64,000 nucleotides of DNA from Mycobacteroides chelonae CCUG 47445 (GTDB taxonomy: Bacteria; Actinomycetota; Actinomycetes; Mycobacteriales; Mycobacteriaceae). The translations under genes and the position numbers were made by a program. The notes below the pieces were generated by a model that saw only the letters and a program-made list of their open reading frames with translations, was not told the DNA's origin and did no database searches. This document shows, in pieces, positions 48,655 to 56,787 of the stretch (position 1 is its first letter; the number at the start of each line of letters is the position of its first letter). The DNA lies in contig NZ_CP007220.1 of the NCBI RefSeq assembly GCF_001632805.1, positions 868,001 through 932,000 of the forward strand, written 5' to 3'.

Positions 48655-51591
48655 ATGTCGGGTCGGGATGTTCGGTCGTCGAATAACGTTCCCAAGCGAT
48701 CGGGGAAGCAGGTCCTTGCCGGCGCGCCGGTGCCTGCCCGCCTGCCATTTTCTACGTCGCGGGTGATGTTGGCGACGACGGCGCTGGTGACAGTGACGGC
48801 GCTGACAGTCGGTGTGGCGGCGCCGACCACCGTCGATTTCTCACGCCCCGAGCCCCAGGCCGCGGTAGCACCCGCTCCACGTGCGATGAGTCTGGAAGTT
48901 CAACTTGCCTCGATGGTGGGCGTTTACGGGGTGGGGCCTGTCTTCCAGGCGTTGCGCCTTGCCGGGGTCGGCAGCCCGGATGCAGTCCTGACTAACGCGG
49001 TGGGGTTGCTTAACGATCCCAGTTTGTCCTCGGCGGTTAAGACGCTGCTGGACGTGCTGAACACGATCAGTCCTGTCGAGCCTAAGGTGCCCGGTTTCGG
49101 GCCGGCGGGCGTTTTCGATTCCGTGAACGAGCTCAGTTACAGCATGGGCGCTTTCAGTGGCCTTGAAGGCGTTGTAGATACTCTCAATAGCCCGTGGATC
49201 AATTGGATTCCCGGTATTAGCGCGATCGGCAATGATTTGCTGACGGTACTGAACCAGCGGCGTGCATTCATTCTCGGGGATGGTCTCGGCGGCACCGATA
49301 ACGCGCTTGCGTTACGCCAGATGATCAAAGACGTCGAGTCCGACAGTGCCTTGTGGGGGGACGATAAGCACGGTGTGACTGGCGTTGTCGCTGTGCTGTT
49401 TCGCAATACGTCGCGCCCTGGCGGCGGCCTGATGGCGATGGTCACCCCCATCTCGGAGTTGTTCGGGCTGAATCTCAATAATCCCGGCGCGGGCAGCTAC
49501 ACGAATGCAGGGGCCAATGCTGGTCTTGCCACCAAGGTTCTCAATATCTCCGTCACCGATGTCGGGTGGAAGTACGACCTACTTTCGGACGCTCCGTCGA
49601 CGCTCGATCCACTTGCCTGGGCGAATTCTGTCGCGGGTGTGGTCATGCCCACCTACCTGATCCCCGATAAGGACAAGGCAGTCCCGGCGGCCGCCAACCT
49701 TGTCGGTCAGTTGCTTCCCGGGCTCATCAACGCAGGGTTGGTCACTGCTGATCCGACGGGGGGACAGGGGCTCCACCTGCTTACCCAGGGCACGATCCTC
49801 GATGTGGTGAATGGCCCCCTGAACAGTGCGCTGAATGCGGTTCTGGGGCCGGTCTTCCGGTCGATCCTTGGCGCTGACTTCAAGTTCCCAGTGCAGGGCA
49901 TCTCCACCTACGTCACCTATGACTCGGGTAACCTTCCGCTCCTCGAGCCCTTCCACATGCTGCCTCGCCTACTCGGATACACGGGCCTGGCGGACATCAC
50001 CACACCCGTTGCCGACTCGTTTGAGAGTGTGCTCACCCAGCTGGTCGCGCTTGGTTACCAAGATGTCAAGGGCACCACCGACGCCAACGGCGTGATGACC
50101 TTTACCCGCGGTATGGATATGGCCGGTGTGCAAGCGGATGTTTTCAGGGCCCCGACCAACATCAACTGGGCGCAGCGCTTTGAAGTCCCGCAGACGGTGT
50201 TCAACGCGCTGATCGACGGTTTCAGCAATAACCTGCTGAGCCCGGAGAAGCAGAGACTCACGTTGTTCGGTAACAGCGCACTTGGGGATGCCATCTATAA
50301 GAACGCGTTGGTCATATCTGTGGCTCACGCGGTGCGCGAGGGACTGACCCGGCTCAAGAGCATCGCCAACCCCATGTTCAACCAGGCGCAGACCATGCTC
50401 AAGCCGGTGGCCGATGCACTCGACGCTGCCACAGTTCAGGTGAACAAAGTGATCGACCAGGGGCGTGCCGCGGTGAGGGCTCTGAACATCGATGTGAGCA
50501 AGCCACTGTTCGATGCGAATCGTGCGATCAACGAATCAACTAAGTCGTTGGATAACGGGCTTGTCGGAGCAGTGCAGAGCGCGGGTGCTCACGCAGTGGC
50601 GGCGCGTTCCACCGCGGCGCTGATTGCGATGCCGGAAACGCTACCCACGCCCCAACAGCTCACCGCCGGAACACCGGACGTTGCCTCGCACGTGCTGGGC
50701 ACCAACGGATCAGGCAAGGAAAAAGAAGCTGCCGTTGTCAACGGCGACGCCGCGTCGGCGCTCGAGAAGATCTCGTCCGCAGCGCCTTCCGCATCGAAAC
50801 CACGTGTGGTTGTGGACACTGAGTCCTCGGCGCAGCACGCTGCCGAATCGGCTAAGGACACCACGAAAGAAGACCTCAAGGCCGCGCCTCAGGCGGACAC
50901 GAAAGATAGGGACAGCCGGCTCAAGCCAGCAGTCAAGGAAGGGCTGCGCGACAAAGTAGACCAGTCACTCAAGAAGCAGGTGACTGACACCCAGGACACC
51001 GGCAGCGTCGCCGCTTCCACGGTAACCATTACCGATGCATCTGCCGCGGCGGCGAAGACTGACAGCGCTAAGCCGGTTGTGGATGCTGGGTCCAAGCCTT
51101 CTCAGAGCAAGCGGAACAACGACTCTGGTCAGCATCAGGAGGCCTCCAAAGATAAGGGGAAGCCTGTCAAGCCGGTCGTGAAGGAGAAGCTGCAGGACAA
51201 GGTCGATAAGGCGAACAGTGCGCTCAAGGATTCGGCTACCGGGTCGATCAAGCAGACGCGGGGTGCGGTCACCTCTACGGTGACCAACACCGATGAATCC
51301 GCCACCTCAACGAAGACCGACAGTGCGAAGTCGGCTCCTGCCGATGCGGCTGGTTCGTCGAAGGGAAACAAGACCAAGCCGGACTCCGACAGCGGTAGGC
51401 ATCACGAGGAGTCCTCGGGTACGTCTAACAAGGTGAAGGTCAAGGTGGCTTCGCCCAGTGAGTCGGGTGGAAAGCATCGCGCGCCCGATGGGTCGTCCGG
51501 TGGTGGTTCGAGCGCGGGCGGCGGTTCGGAAGGTTCGGGTGCCCATGGCGGATCGGCTTCTAGTGGCGGAAAGCACTCGACGGGCGACTAA
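48655..51591 (+). CDS. Very large secreted protein, PE-PPE-like middle, Ser/Gly/His-rich tail
   Basis: About 978 residues from ATG 48655 (GAGGAGAGG 10 bp upstream, aligned with the paralogue at 37392). Export signal at about 35-65. The middle, about 90-560, has TYVTYDSGNLPLLEPFHMLP and SVLTQLVALGYQDV, which resemble the C-terminal half of the PE-PPE hydrolase-like domain; no GxSxG Ser nucleophile was recognised. Residues from about 560 are helical, then Ala/Lys/Asp-rich repeats, then the shared KEKLQDKVDKANSALKDSA segment and a tail ending GKHSTGD. No PE or PPE N-terminal domain is present. The role is unknown; surface display is inferred. Confidence 0.78.
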   Translation: MSGRDVRSSNNVPKRSGKQVLAGAPVPARLPFSTSRVMLATTALVTVTALTVGVAAPTTVDFSRPEPQAAVAPAPRAMSLEVQLASMVGVYGVGPVFQALRLAGVGSPDAVLTNAVGLLNDPSLSSAVKTLLDVLNTISPVEPKVPGFGPAGVFDSVNELSYSMGAFSGLEGVVDTLNSPWINWIPGISAIGNDLLTVLNQRRAFILGDGLGGTDNALALRQMIKDVESDSALWGDDKHGVTGVVAVLFRNTSRPGGGLMAMVTPISELFGLNLNNPGAGSYTNAGANAGLATKVLNISVTDVGWKYDLLSDAPSTLDPLAWANSVAGVVMPTYLIPDKDKAVPAAANLVGQLLPGLINAGLVTADPTGGQGLHLLTQGTILDVVNGPLNSALNAVLGPVFRSILGADFKFPVQGISTYVTYDSGNLPLLEPFHMLPRLLGYTGLADITTPVADSFESVLTQLVALGYQDVKGTTDANGVMTFTRGMDMAGVQADVFRAPTNINWAQRFEVPQTVFNALIDGFSNNLLSPEKQRLTLFGNSALGDAIYKNALVISVAHAVREGLTRLKSIANPMFNQAQTMLKPVADALDAATVQVNKVIDQGRAAVRALNIDVSKPLFDANRAINESTKSLDNGLVGAVQSAGAHAVAARSTAALIAMPETLPTPQQLTAGTPDVASHVLGTNGSGKEKEAAVVNGDAASALEKISSAAPSASKPRVVVDTESSAQHAAESAKDTTKEDLKAAPQADTKDRDSRLKPAVKEGLRDKVDQSLKKQVTDTQDTGSVAASTVTITDASAAAAKTDSAKPVVDAGSKPSQSKRNNDSGQHQEASKDKGKPVKPVVKEKLQDKVDKANSALKDSATGSIKQTRGAVTSTVTNTDESATSTKTDSAKSAPADAAGSSKGNKTKPDSDSGRHHEESSGTSNKVKVKVASPSESGGKHRAPDGSSGGGSSAGGGSEGSGAHGGSASSGGKHSTGD
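51169..51591 (+). repeat. Long direct repeat, copy 2 (3' end of the 48655 gene)
   Basis: Nearly the same as 39321-39734 in both sequence and orientation, except for a divergent central stretch. Confidence 0.88.
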
Positions 51592-51630
51592 AGGCGCATG
51601 GTTCGGCTGACAATCGATCAGCAGTGCATC

Positions 51631-51766
51631 TTTGCGGACCGAATGATTTCAGCTTTCAATCGACGGATCTGCATTAGCGTGAGATTAGTGCGCTGAAATG
51701 TTGGCCGACGTAAGAAATTTACGCTTAAACACCGCGTTGACAGCATGACACTTTGTGTCCTACCCT
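51631..51766 (+). promoter_or_regulatory. Promoter region of the GDPD-like gene, copy 2 of the duplicated element
   Basis: TTTGCGGACCGAATG at 51631, TTGACA at 51737-51742 and TACCCT at 51761-51766 with an 18-bp spacer carrying GACAC-TTT-GTGTC. The order and wording match 48377-48468, but the distance between the left block and the -35 is about 44 bp longer here. Confidence 0.6.
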
Positions 51767-51833
51767 TCGTATAGGCACTCCCGGCGCGGTGTTGAATGAA
51801 CCGCACTGCTTTCCAATTTGAGGTGATCCGTAA

Positions 51834-52799
51834 ATGCTTGGTGCGTGGTTTTTAGCTTCTGGTTTTATGGTTATGACATTCGCAGTGGCCGGATGTGGTC
51901 ATTACACCGGCGACGAAAATGGGCATGCGACATTTGCGGAGACTATAGCGCCACCAAGCAACGATCAGCTCCCTGTCGATGTCGACTCCAGGCCAATGCT
52001 GATCGCGCACCGCGGCGGTACCGCCGATTACCCGGAGAACACACTTCTGGCAATTGCTAATGCTCAAAAATCAGGTGTCGGTGGGATGTGGGTAACCGTC
52101 CAGGTCAGCGGTGACGGGATACCGGTGCTGTATCGCCCGGTTGACCTGTCAGTGTTGACAAATGGGAGAGGGCGGGTGGACGCCCAGACGGTGAAGCAAT
52201 TGAAGGAGCTGAATGCGGGGTGGAATTTCGTCAGAGGGGACGTCAACCCCTATCGTCAAAAGCCGGTCCAGATACCGACCCTAGAGGAGGCGATCGGCGC
52301 GATCCCGCCGAGTATGCCGCTGTTTCTCGACCTGAAGCAGATGCCGGCTCAGCCCCTGGTGGACGCGGTCTCCCGGGTGCTGGTCAAGGCTGCCGCTGTA
52401 GAGAGATCAGTTATCTATTCGACAGATGCCGAAGTGTCTGCATTAGCGGCCCAGAGTGGTCTAAAGGTCGCCGAAAGTCGCGATATGACTCGTCAGCGTC
52501 TCTTGAACATGGCACTGAACCATCGGTGTGAGCCAGCGCCAAGCACCGGAAGGTGGGCTGGTTTTGAGCTCCATCGCGATGTCGTCGTGTCTGAAAAATT
52601 TACGTTGGGTACGGGGGTGTCCCAAGTCGATGCTGAGCTCTGGGACCCTAGCTCTATTGAGTGTTTCAACTCTCAGCATGCTGGCATGAAGACGATTGGT
52701 TTTGCAGTGAAAACCGAGGATGATTTTCGTCTGGCCCGCAAGATTGGGCTAAATGCGGTGCTGGTCGATTCGCCCCTGGCAGCACGAAATTGGCAGTAG
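51834..52799 (+). CDS. GDPD-like lipoprotein with lost catalytic residues
   Basis: A 321-residue protein with a lipoprotein signal (lipobox VAGC, Cys 21). The fold is that of glycerophosphodiester phosphodiesterase: IAHRGGTADYPENTLLAI contains the His-Arg-Gly and Glu-Asn-Thr motifs, and PLFLDLK the later acidic strand. The metal-binding Glu-x-Asp of the second strand is replaced (W86, T88) and the His-Asp pair is replaced by Arg-Pro (101-102), so it is probably not an active phosphodiesterase. GAGGTGAT lies 6 bp before the ATG. Transcription uses a copy of the 48655 promoter. It is followed by a small HTH-membrane protein gene. Confidence 0.8.
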   Translation: MLGAWFLASGFMVMTFAVAGCGHYTGDENGHATFAETIAPPSNDQLPVDVDSRPMLIAHRGGTADYPENTLLAIANAQKSGVGGMWVTVQVSGDGIPVLYRPVDLSVLTNGRGRVDAQTVKQLKELNAGWNFVRGDVNPYRQKPVQIPTLEEAIGAIPPSMPLFLDLKQMPAQPLVDAVSRVLVKAAAVERSVIYSTDAEVSALAAQSGLKVAESRDMTRQRLLNMALNHRCEPAPSTGRWAGFELHRDVVVSEKFTLGTGVSQVDAELWDPSSIECFNSQHAGMKTIGFAVKTEDDFRLARKIGLNAVLVDSPLAARNWQ

Positions 52800-52814
52800 A
52801 GAAGTTTTCGAACA

Positions 52815-53189
52815 ATGCCTGACGCACATGTCTACCCGTTAAATGCTGAACTAGCCGAATTGCGTTTCATGGCCGGCCGGCCCAGTTTTCGCAGCATCAG
52901 CCGGGCTATCGGGTGCAGTCACACGACGGTCGCCAAGGCCTTCGCGCCCGGAGCGATCCCGTCGTGGGAGATCCTCCATCTGGTTGTGCGTCAGCTGGAC
53001 GGCGACGTCGACACTTTTCGTAAGCTGTGGTGCGACGCCGTACGTAAACAGGAAAACCGAGTCAGCGGTACTCAGAATATTGCCACAGTGCCAATACGGC
53101 GAATCGTCACCGTTTTTGCACTCGCGGCCGTCGTCGTATGTGCAGGAATGCTGTTGATGATCGCTCGCCCGTCAACACGCTATCGATGA
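52815..53189 (+). CDS. Small HTH protein with C-terminal membrane helix
   Basis: A 124-residue protein. The N-terminal SFRSISRAIGCSHTTVAKAF is a helix-turn-helix of the type common in short actinobacterial regulators, with SWEILHLVVRQLDGDVDTFR following as in the XRE-like family. A basic linker leads to one membrane helix (about 95-115, IVTVFALAAVVVCAGMLLMI). It starts 15 bp after the GDPD-like gene, so the two are co-transcribed. Membrane-tethered regulation is a possible role. Confidence 0.72.
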   Translation: MPDAHVYPLNAELAELRFMAGRPSFRSISRAIGCSHTTVAKAFAPGAIPSWEILHLVVRQLDGDVDTFRKLWCDAVRKQENRVSGTQNIATVPIRRIVTVFALAAVVVCAGMLLMIARPSTRYR

Positions 53190-53504
53190 TAAACGGCCAG
53201 TCGAGGCGTTTCTTTATATCTTGAAATAATGAGGGCCATTCGGTGTGCAGTCCTCGTATGTCTGAGCTCCGCAAGAATAGCAATGCCGCAGGTAAACCAT
53301 GCTCCAAATGGATGCGATTGGAAATTCATGGATAGTCATGGCGCTGATCTGTAAATGTGGACGTAGGACGTGCGTAATCGCGATAATAATCATTTACATG
53401 ATCGAGTACAGCGTAGTGTCAGACAGGGGCCTGACGTCGAACGGGTTTCTATGATAGGCACAGTACCGGGATGGGGTAGTGCTGCGTATTGTTGGTCCGA
53501 GGCA
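53190..53504. other. AT-rich region with no supported gene
   Basis: Lower GC than the surrounding chromosome; marks the left edge of the accessory region. Open frames here are short and without recognisable domains. Confidence 0.4.
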
Positions 53505-53804
53505 ATGGAACTGCTTTTCTGGCTTTCGTTGATCGTTTTCATCCTCATGGCTACCTTGCGGACAAAGAATACCGATGCGGGCAGTGATCCCGTGCAAGCA
53601 CGCCCATCGTCGTCATACTCCGCAGATAAATTAGAGAATTCAATGGGTCCAATTGACCTGAATAGAACGCAAATCAGTAGTGGCACGTTAAGCGATATGG
53701 CTCCGCAATCGGGTGTGTCACTAGAGGCGGTGGGCCGCGTACTTGGATGTGCGCGGTTTGTCTTTCGCGATACGTCTCATTTACGGGATAGAGGCGAAAA
53801 TTGA
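53505..53804 (+). CDS. Possible small membrane protein, unrecognised
   Basis: Ninety-nine residues from ATG 53505, opening with a membrane helix MELLFWLSLIVFILMATL and then a soluble Ser/Asp-rich part. The frame is open further upstream to 53370, including ATG 53451. I see no named domain. Its stop overlaps the TTG of the next frame by 4 bp, which supports a real gene pair, but base composition is AT-rich and evidence is weak. Confidence 0.3.
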   Translation: MELLFWLSLIVFILMATLRTKNTDAGSDPVQARPSSSYSADKLENSMGPIDLNRTQISSGTLSDMAPQSGVSLEAVGRVLGCARFVFRDTSHLRDRGEN

Positions 53805-54025
53805 GAGCATATTATCGGCTGCAGCTCTCAGATTACGACGAGAATAGAGATACTTCCGTGTATGTAACCAACTGGGATGAAGGGCAAGGTCTTGCCGCCG
53901 CGTCCGCTGCAGATCGCGGCTGTTCGATGGTATTGCGGAAGAAGGAGCCTGACTATGCGGATTGGTGGATGTACAGGGGCACGTTACTCGTGGGGATCGT
54001 GTCTTTGGAGCGAAGTTATCAATAG
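53801..54025 (+). CDS. Possible small protein, unrecognised
   Basis: A 74-residue frame starting with TTG in a TTGA overlap with the preceding frame. It is rich in Tyr, Trp and Asp (YYRLQLSDYDENRD), unlike random translation of GC-rich DNA, but has no recognised domain. Low confidence. Confidence 0.28.
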   Translation: MRAYYRLQLSDYDENRDTSVYVTNWDEGQGLAAASAADRGCSMVLRKKEPDYADWWMYRGTLLVGIVSLERSYQ

Positions 54026-54165
54026 CAATAGAAATTGGTGGCGCTCTTTATTTAATTCAGCTTGAATAGGCGGAATTTTGTGGGGCTGTAGGCCTGTGTC
54101 AACTCTTGCGGGGCCGTGTGCGCTTCGGCACGCGGGAGTGAAACGGTGCGAAGTAGCGGAAGGAG

Positions 54166-54238
54166 TGCCCTCGGCAGGATTCGAACCTGCGACACCGGCT
54201 TTAGGAGAGCCGTGCTCTATCCCCTGAGCTACGAGGGC
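54166..54238 (-). tRNA. tRNA-Arg (anticodon CCT)
   Basis: A 73-nt cloverleaf on the minus strand: acceptor stem GCCCTCG/CGAGGGC, D-arm TAGCTCAGGGGATAGAGCA, anticodon loop CTCCTAA (anticodon CCT), T-arm GTTCGAATC and discriminator A. CCA is not encoded. It reads AGG codons. The 3' end points toward lower coordinates. tRNA genes are frequent integration sites for mobile elements. Confidence 0.95.
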
Positions 54239-54426
54239 GGGGGACCGGATGGAATCGTGGATGAAAACCCATGACGATATCGGTTTGGGCGTTCGTCGGT
54301 TGATTTTGTGTGGTCCGCTGATCGTTTTGCGCACCCTACAGGGGAGAGGGCGCCCGGAGACAGCTTAGCGGCCCGAGGGGGTCAGAGCGGTGAGTGGGAC
54401 AGTGAGACGATGGATTGTCGGCCCGG

Positions 54427-55740
54427 TTAAGTGTCGGATGAGGTTTGTTGTTGACGTAGCCATCGAGCCAGGCTGTTGCGACCGATAGCGAACCCGAGCA
54501 TGACCAGATACTGGCGAGCCGCCGAGTAAGCGATCATGCGTCGGTTGTGCAGGGTCTGCTGGATGAGGTTGTTGATCGATTCGGCGTCTTCTCTCCAGCC
54601 GTAGCACCGGCGGTAGATGCCGTCTGTGCCGTTTTTGACGTATTGGCGCAGGTGCTCGGCGCGGTTGTAGTGGCGTTTGGCGTCTTCGTCGGTGATGTCC
54701 ATGCGTTGGGTGTGGACGGTGCCGCAGGCTAGAGCGATCTCGATGTACTCACGGAAGGTGCCGTCGGCGTTGCGGCGAAAGAATCTTTTGGCCACGGGGC
54801 TGGGGATGTCGGTGGTTTCGCCGGTGTCGAGGATGTGGTGTTCGCAGATTTCGCCGCGTTTTGTCCACAGTTCATGGGTGTCACCGCAACTGCAGACGAC
54901 GGTGGCTGTGGGAGTGGCTTTGGTGCCGCGGTGGGCGGGGCAGAATACGGTGAGGCCGCGTTTGATGAGTCGGTTTAGGTGTATTCCTCGGAGCGCGCCG
55001 TCGTAGCAGACTCCGTGCAGCCCAGTGGTTTTAGTGGATAAAATTTCCAGGGCTGCGGTGGCGATTGCGGCTTCGCCGCCATCGCATTTGGCGATGTGCC
55101 GGATGTCGAGAATGATTTGGTCGTTGCGTCGGTCATCGGCACGGACGGCGGCGAGCCAGAACTTGGCACCGAATACCGGTTCAGGATCGCCGCCTTGGGT
55201 GTGGCGGTCGGCGTTGAGGTGACGGCCTTGTCCTCGCCATTTATGTGCTGTTTTCTCGGAAACTGGTGAGGGAGCGACTTTTCCGTCGGCAGCTACGAAA
55301 TTGGCGCGGTGCGGATTGCTGGTTGAACGTCCTGCTGCAGGATTGAGCCAGCCGTGTTCGTGGGCTTGGGCGATGGCGAGGTCGCGGTACTTTTCGGCGA
55401 TGGCCTCGACCTGCGTGCTGATTTTGCCGCGATGGTATTCACACATGTTGCGGGTCGGCGGCAGCCTGCCCAGATCGATTCCGGCGGTGAGATAGACGCT
55501 GTCGCGGATAATCTTCCAGCAGTGTCGGTTGGCGATGGTGCTGGCGGCCTTACGATGCGAGCCCAGGACTCCGGCAAGTGCTATGTAGATGACGTAAACC
55601 ACGACCGGGTGGGTGCTCGGGCGGCCGCCTTCCCCAAGGCGCGAAGTGGTGAGGGTGTCGGCGAGCAGGTGGATATCGGGGTTGGCGGTGATCGCTTCGA
55701 CAAAATCGATGTGACTGGGGGTCCATTCGTTGTCATACAT
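54427..55740 (-). CDS. DDE-type transposase, coupled to an integrase-like gene
   Basis: A 437-residue protein. Possible catalytic triad: D152 in FVAADGKVAPS, D247 in GVCYDGALRG and E384 or E387 in GWREDAESINN, followed by the helix HNRRMIAYSAARQYLVMLGF, a layout like IS1182/IS4-type transposases. A Cys/His cluster (VVCSCGDTH and GEICEHH) interrupts the catalytic domain. ATG 55740 overlaps the upstream integrase-like gene by 8 bp, so the pair is translated together; the frame continues upstream inside that gene. Terminal inverted repeats were not recognised. Confidence 0.7.
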   Translation of the reverse strand: MYDNEWTPSHIDFVEAITANPDIHLLADTLTTSRLGEGGRPSTHPVVVYVIYIALAGVLGSHRKAASTIANRHCWKIIRDSVYLTAGIDLGRLPPTRNMCEYHRGKISTQVEAIAEKYRDLAIAQAHEHGWLNPAAGRSTSNPHRANFVAADGKVAPSPVSEKTAHKWRGQGRHLNADRHTQGGDPEPVFGAKFWLAAVRADDRRNDQIILDIRHIAKCDGGEAAIATAALEILSTKTTGLHGVCYDGALRGIHLNRLIKRGLTVFCPAHRGTKATPTATVVCSCGDTHELWTKRGEICEHHILDTGETTDIPSPVAKRFFRRNADGTFREYIEIALACGTVHTQRMDITDEDAKRHYNRAEHLRQYVKNGTDGIYRRCYGWREDAESINNLIQQTLHNRRMIAYSAARQYLVMLGFAIGRNSLARWLRQQQTSSDT

Positions 55741-56677
55741 CGCCCGCAACCCACTGGTAGCCGATGAGTGCAGCGGTGCTGTCAAGTGAGCGAGAGCCGA
55801 TGAGAGCGGCGGCGGCCTCGACCCGCCCGGTGCGATCGAAAACGCGGCGGGCGGCATAAGCGGTCAGTGAAGAAGGGCGGATGCTCAGATCATCGGATAG
55901 GCCTGCCCACGTGAGGATCTCGCGAACCGTCACACACACCCGCGCTTGCTTATGTGCGTCGCTGCCTGTCGCGGCAGTACACAGCACTGGCGACTGGTGG
56001 CCCTCGGGAAGAGGATTGCTTAGGTAACAGACTCGTTCGGTGATAATGCGAATGGTCCAGGTATCAAGGGGTAGCCGTCTCGCGCGATGTTTGGCCGACC
56101 CGTGTGCTTGTACATGTGCGGCGTGCAGCCCAACGTCGGCGGCGGTGATGTGCCCGAGTTCTGAAGTGTGTGCTCCTGCCAGGAGGAGCGCAGCGGTCAC
56201 TGCGTGACGAGTGCTCGGACCGTGTTGACAGGCCATACGTATTAGCGCTGCTTCATCCTCGGAGACTGGGCGACGAGATGACGCTGTTCGAGCAGGAAGA
56301 ATGATGTCGCTGGTTGGGTCGTTTAGGGTCAGGCCCTCGCGCCGCGCCGTCTGATAAAGGGCACGAAGAGTTGCTCGCCGGTTGTGCATGGTCGCTACGG
56401 CAGTCCGCGAGACCAGCCCGCAGCGGTTTCTTCCACGCGCGACGATGAACTTCTTGATCAAGTCCGGCGTGACATCGTCGAGAGTGGCGATCCTGTGAAC
56501 TGCCGCGAAGCGCTGGAAACGGTCTGCGATGGAGGTGAGCTTGTCGAGTGTCTGTGGAGATAGTGCGCCCGCATTAGTGGACTCAGCCCATATGCGGACT
56601 GCTGCGTCGATCGCGTCCGGCAGGCTGGTCGGCAGCGACAGCTTGAGGTGCTGCTGCGAAGGATCATCTGACGTCAT
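55733..56677 (-). CDS. Tyrosine recombinase homologue lacking catalytic residues
   Basis: About 314 residues. The N-terminal part (about 40-140) looks like a SAM-like core-binding domain (ATMHNRRATLRALYQTARRE). The C-terminal part follows the tyrosine recombinase fold, but the Arg in G-L-R-x-S-E-L is His (LLLAGAHTSELGHITAADV), the His-x-x-Arg box is missing (PSSLTAYAARRVFD) and only the final Tyr (ALIGYQW) remains. Probably inactive for strand cleavage and may act as a DNA-binding partner of the transposase. ATG 56677 is chosen; ATG 56755 is an alternative. Confidence 0.68.
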   Translation of the reverse strand: MTSDDPSQQHLKLSLPTSLPDAIDAAVRIWAESTNAGALSPQTLDKLTSIADRFQRFAAVHRIATLDDVTPDLIKKFIVARGRNRCGLVSRTAVATMHNRRATLRALYQTARREGLTLNDPTSDIILPARTASSRRPVSEDEAALIRMACQHGPSTRHAVTAALLLAGAHTSELGHITAADVGLHAAHVQAHGSAKHRARRLPLDTWTIRIITERVCYLSNPLPEGHQSPVLCTAATGSDAHKQARVCVTVREILTWAGLSDDLSIRPSSLTAYAARRVFDRTGRVEAAAALIGSRSLDSTAALIGYQWVAGDV

Positions 56678-56787
56678 AGTGACGCCATATCTGCGCTTAC
56701 GGGCACATATGAGCTCCTCGCGAAATGTGCCGTGAACAGGGAAAACCAATCGCATGGATTGTTCTTGTAGCCGCGATCAGGGCATGC

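Noticed and set aside
54166..56677. tRNA-Arg as the attachment site of the integrase-bearing element to its right
   Set aside because: The tRNA 3' end points left, away from that element, the integrase-like protein lacks catalytic residues, and no second copy of the tRNA end was found in the window.
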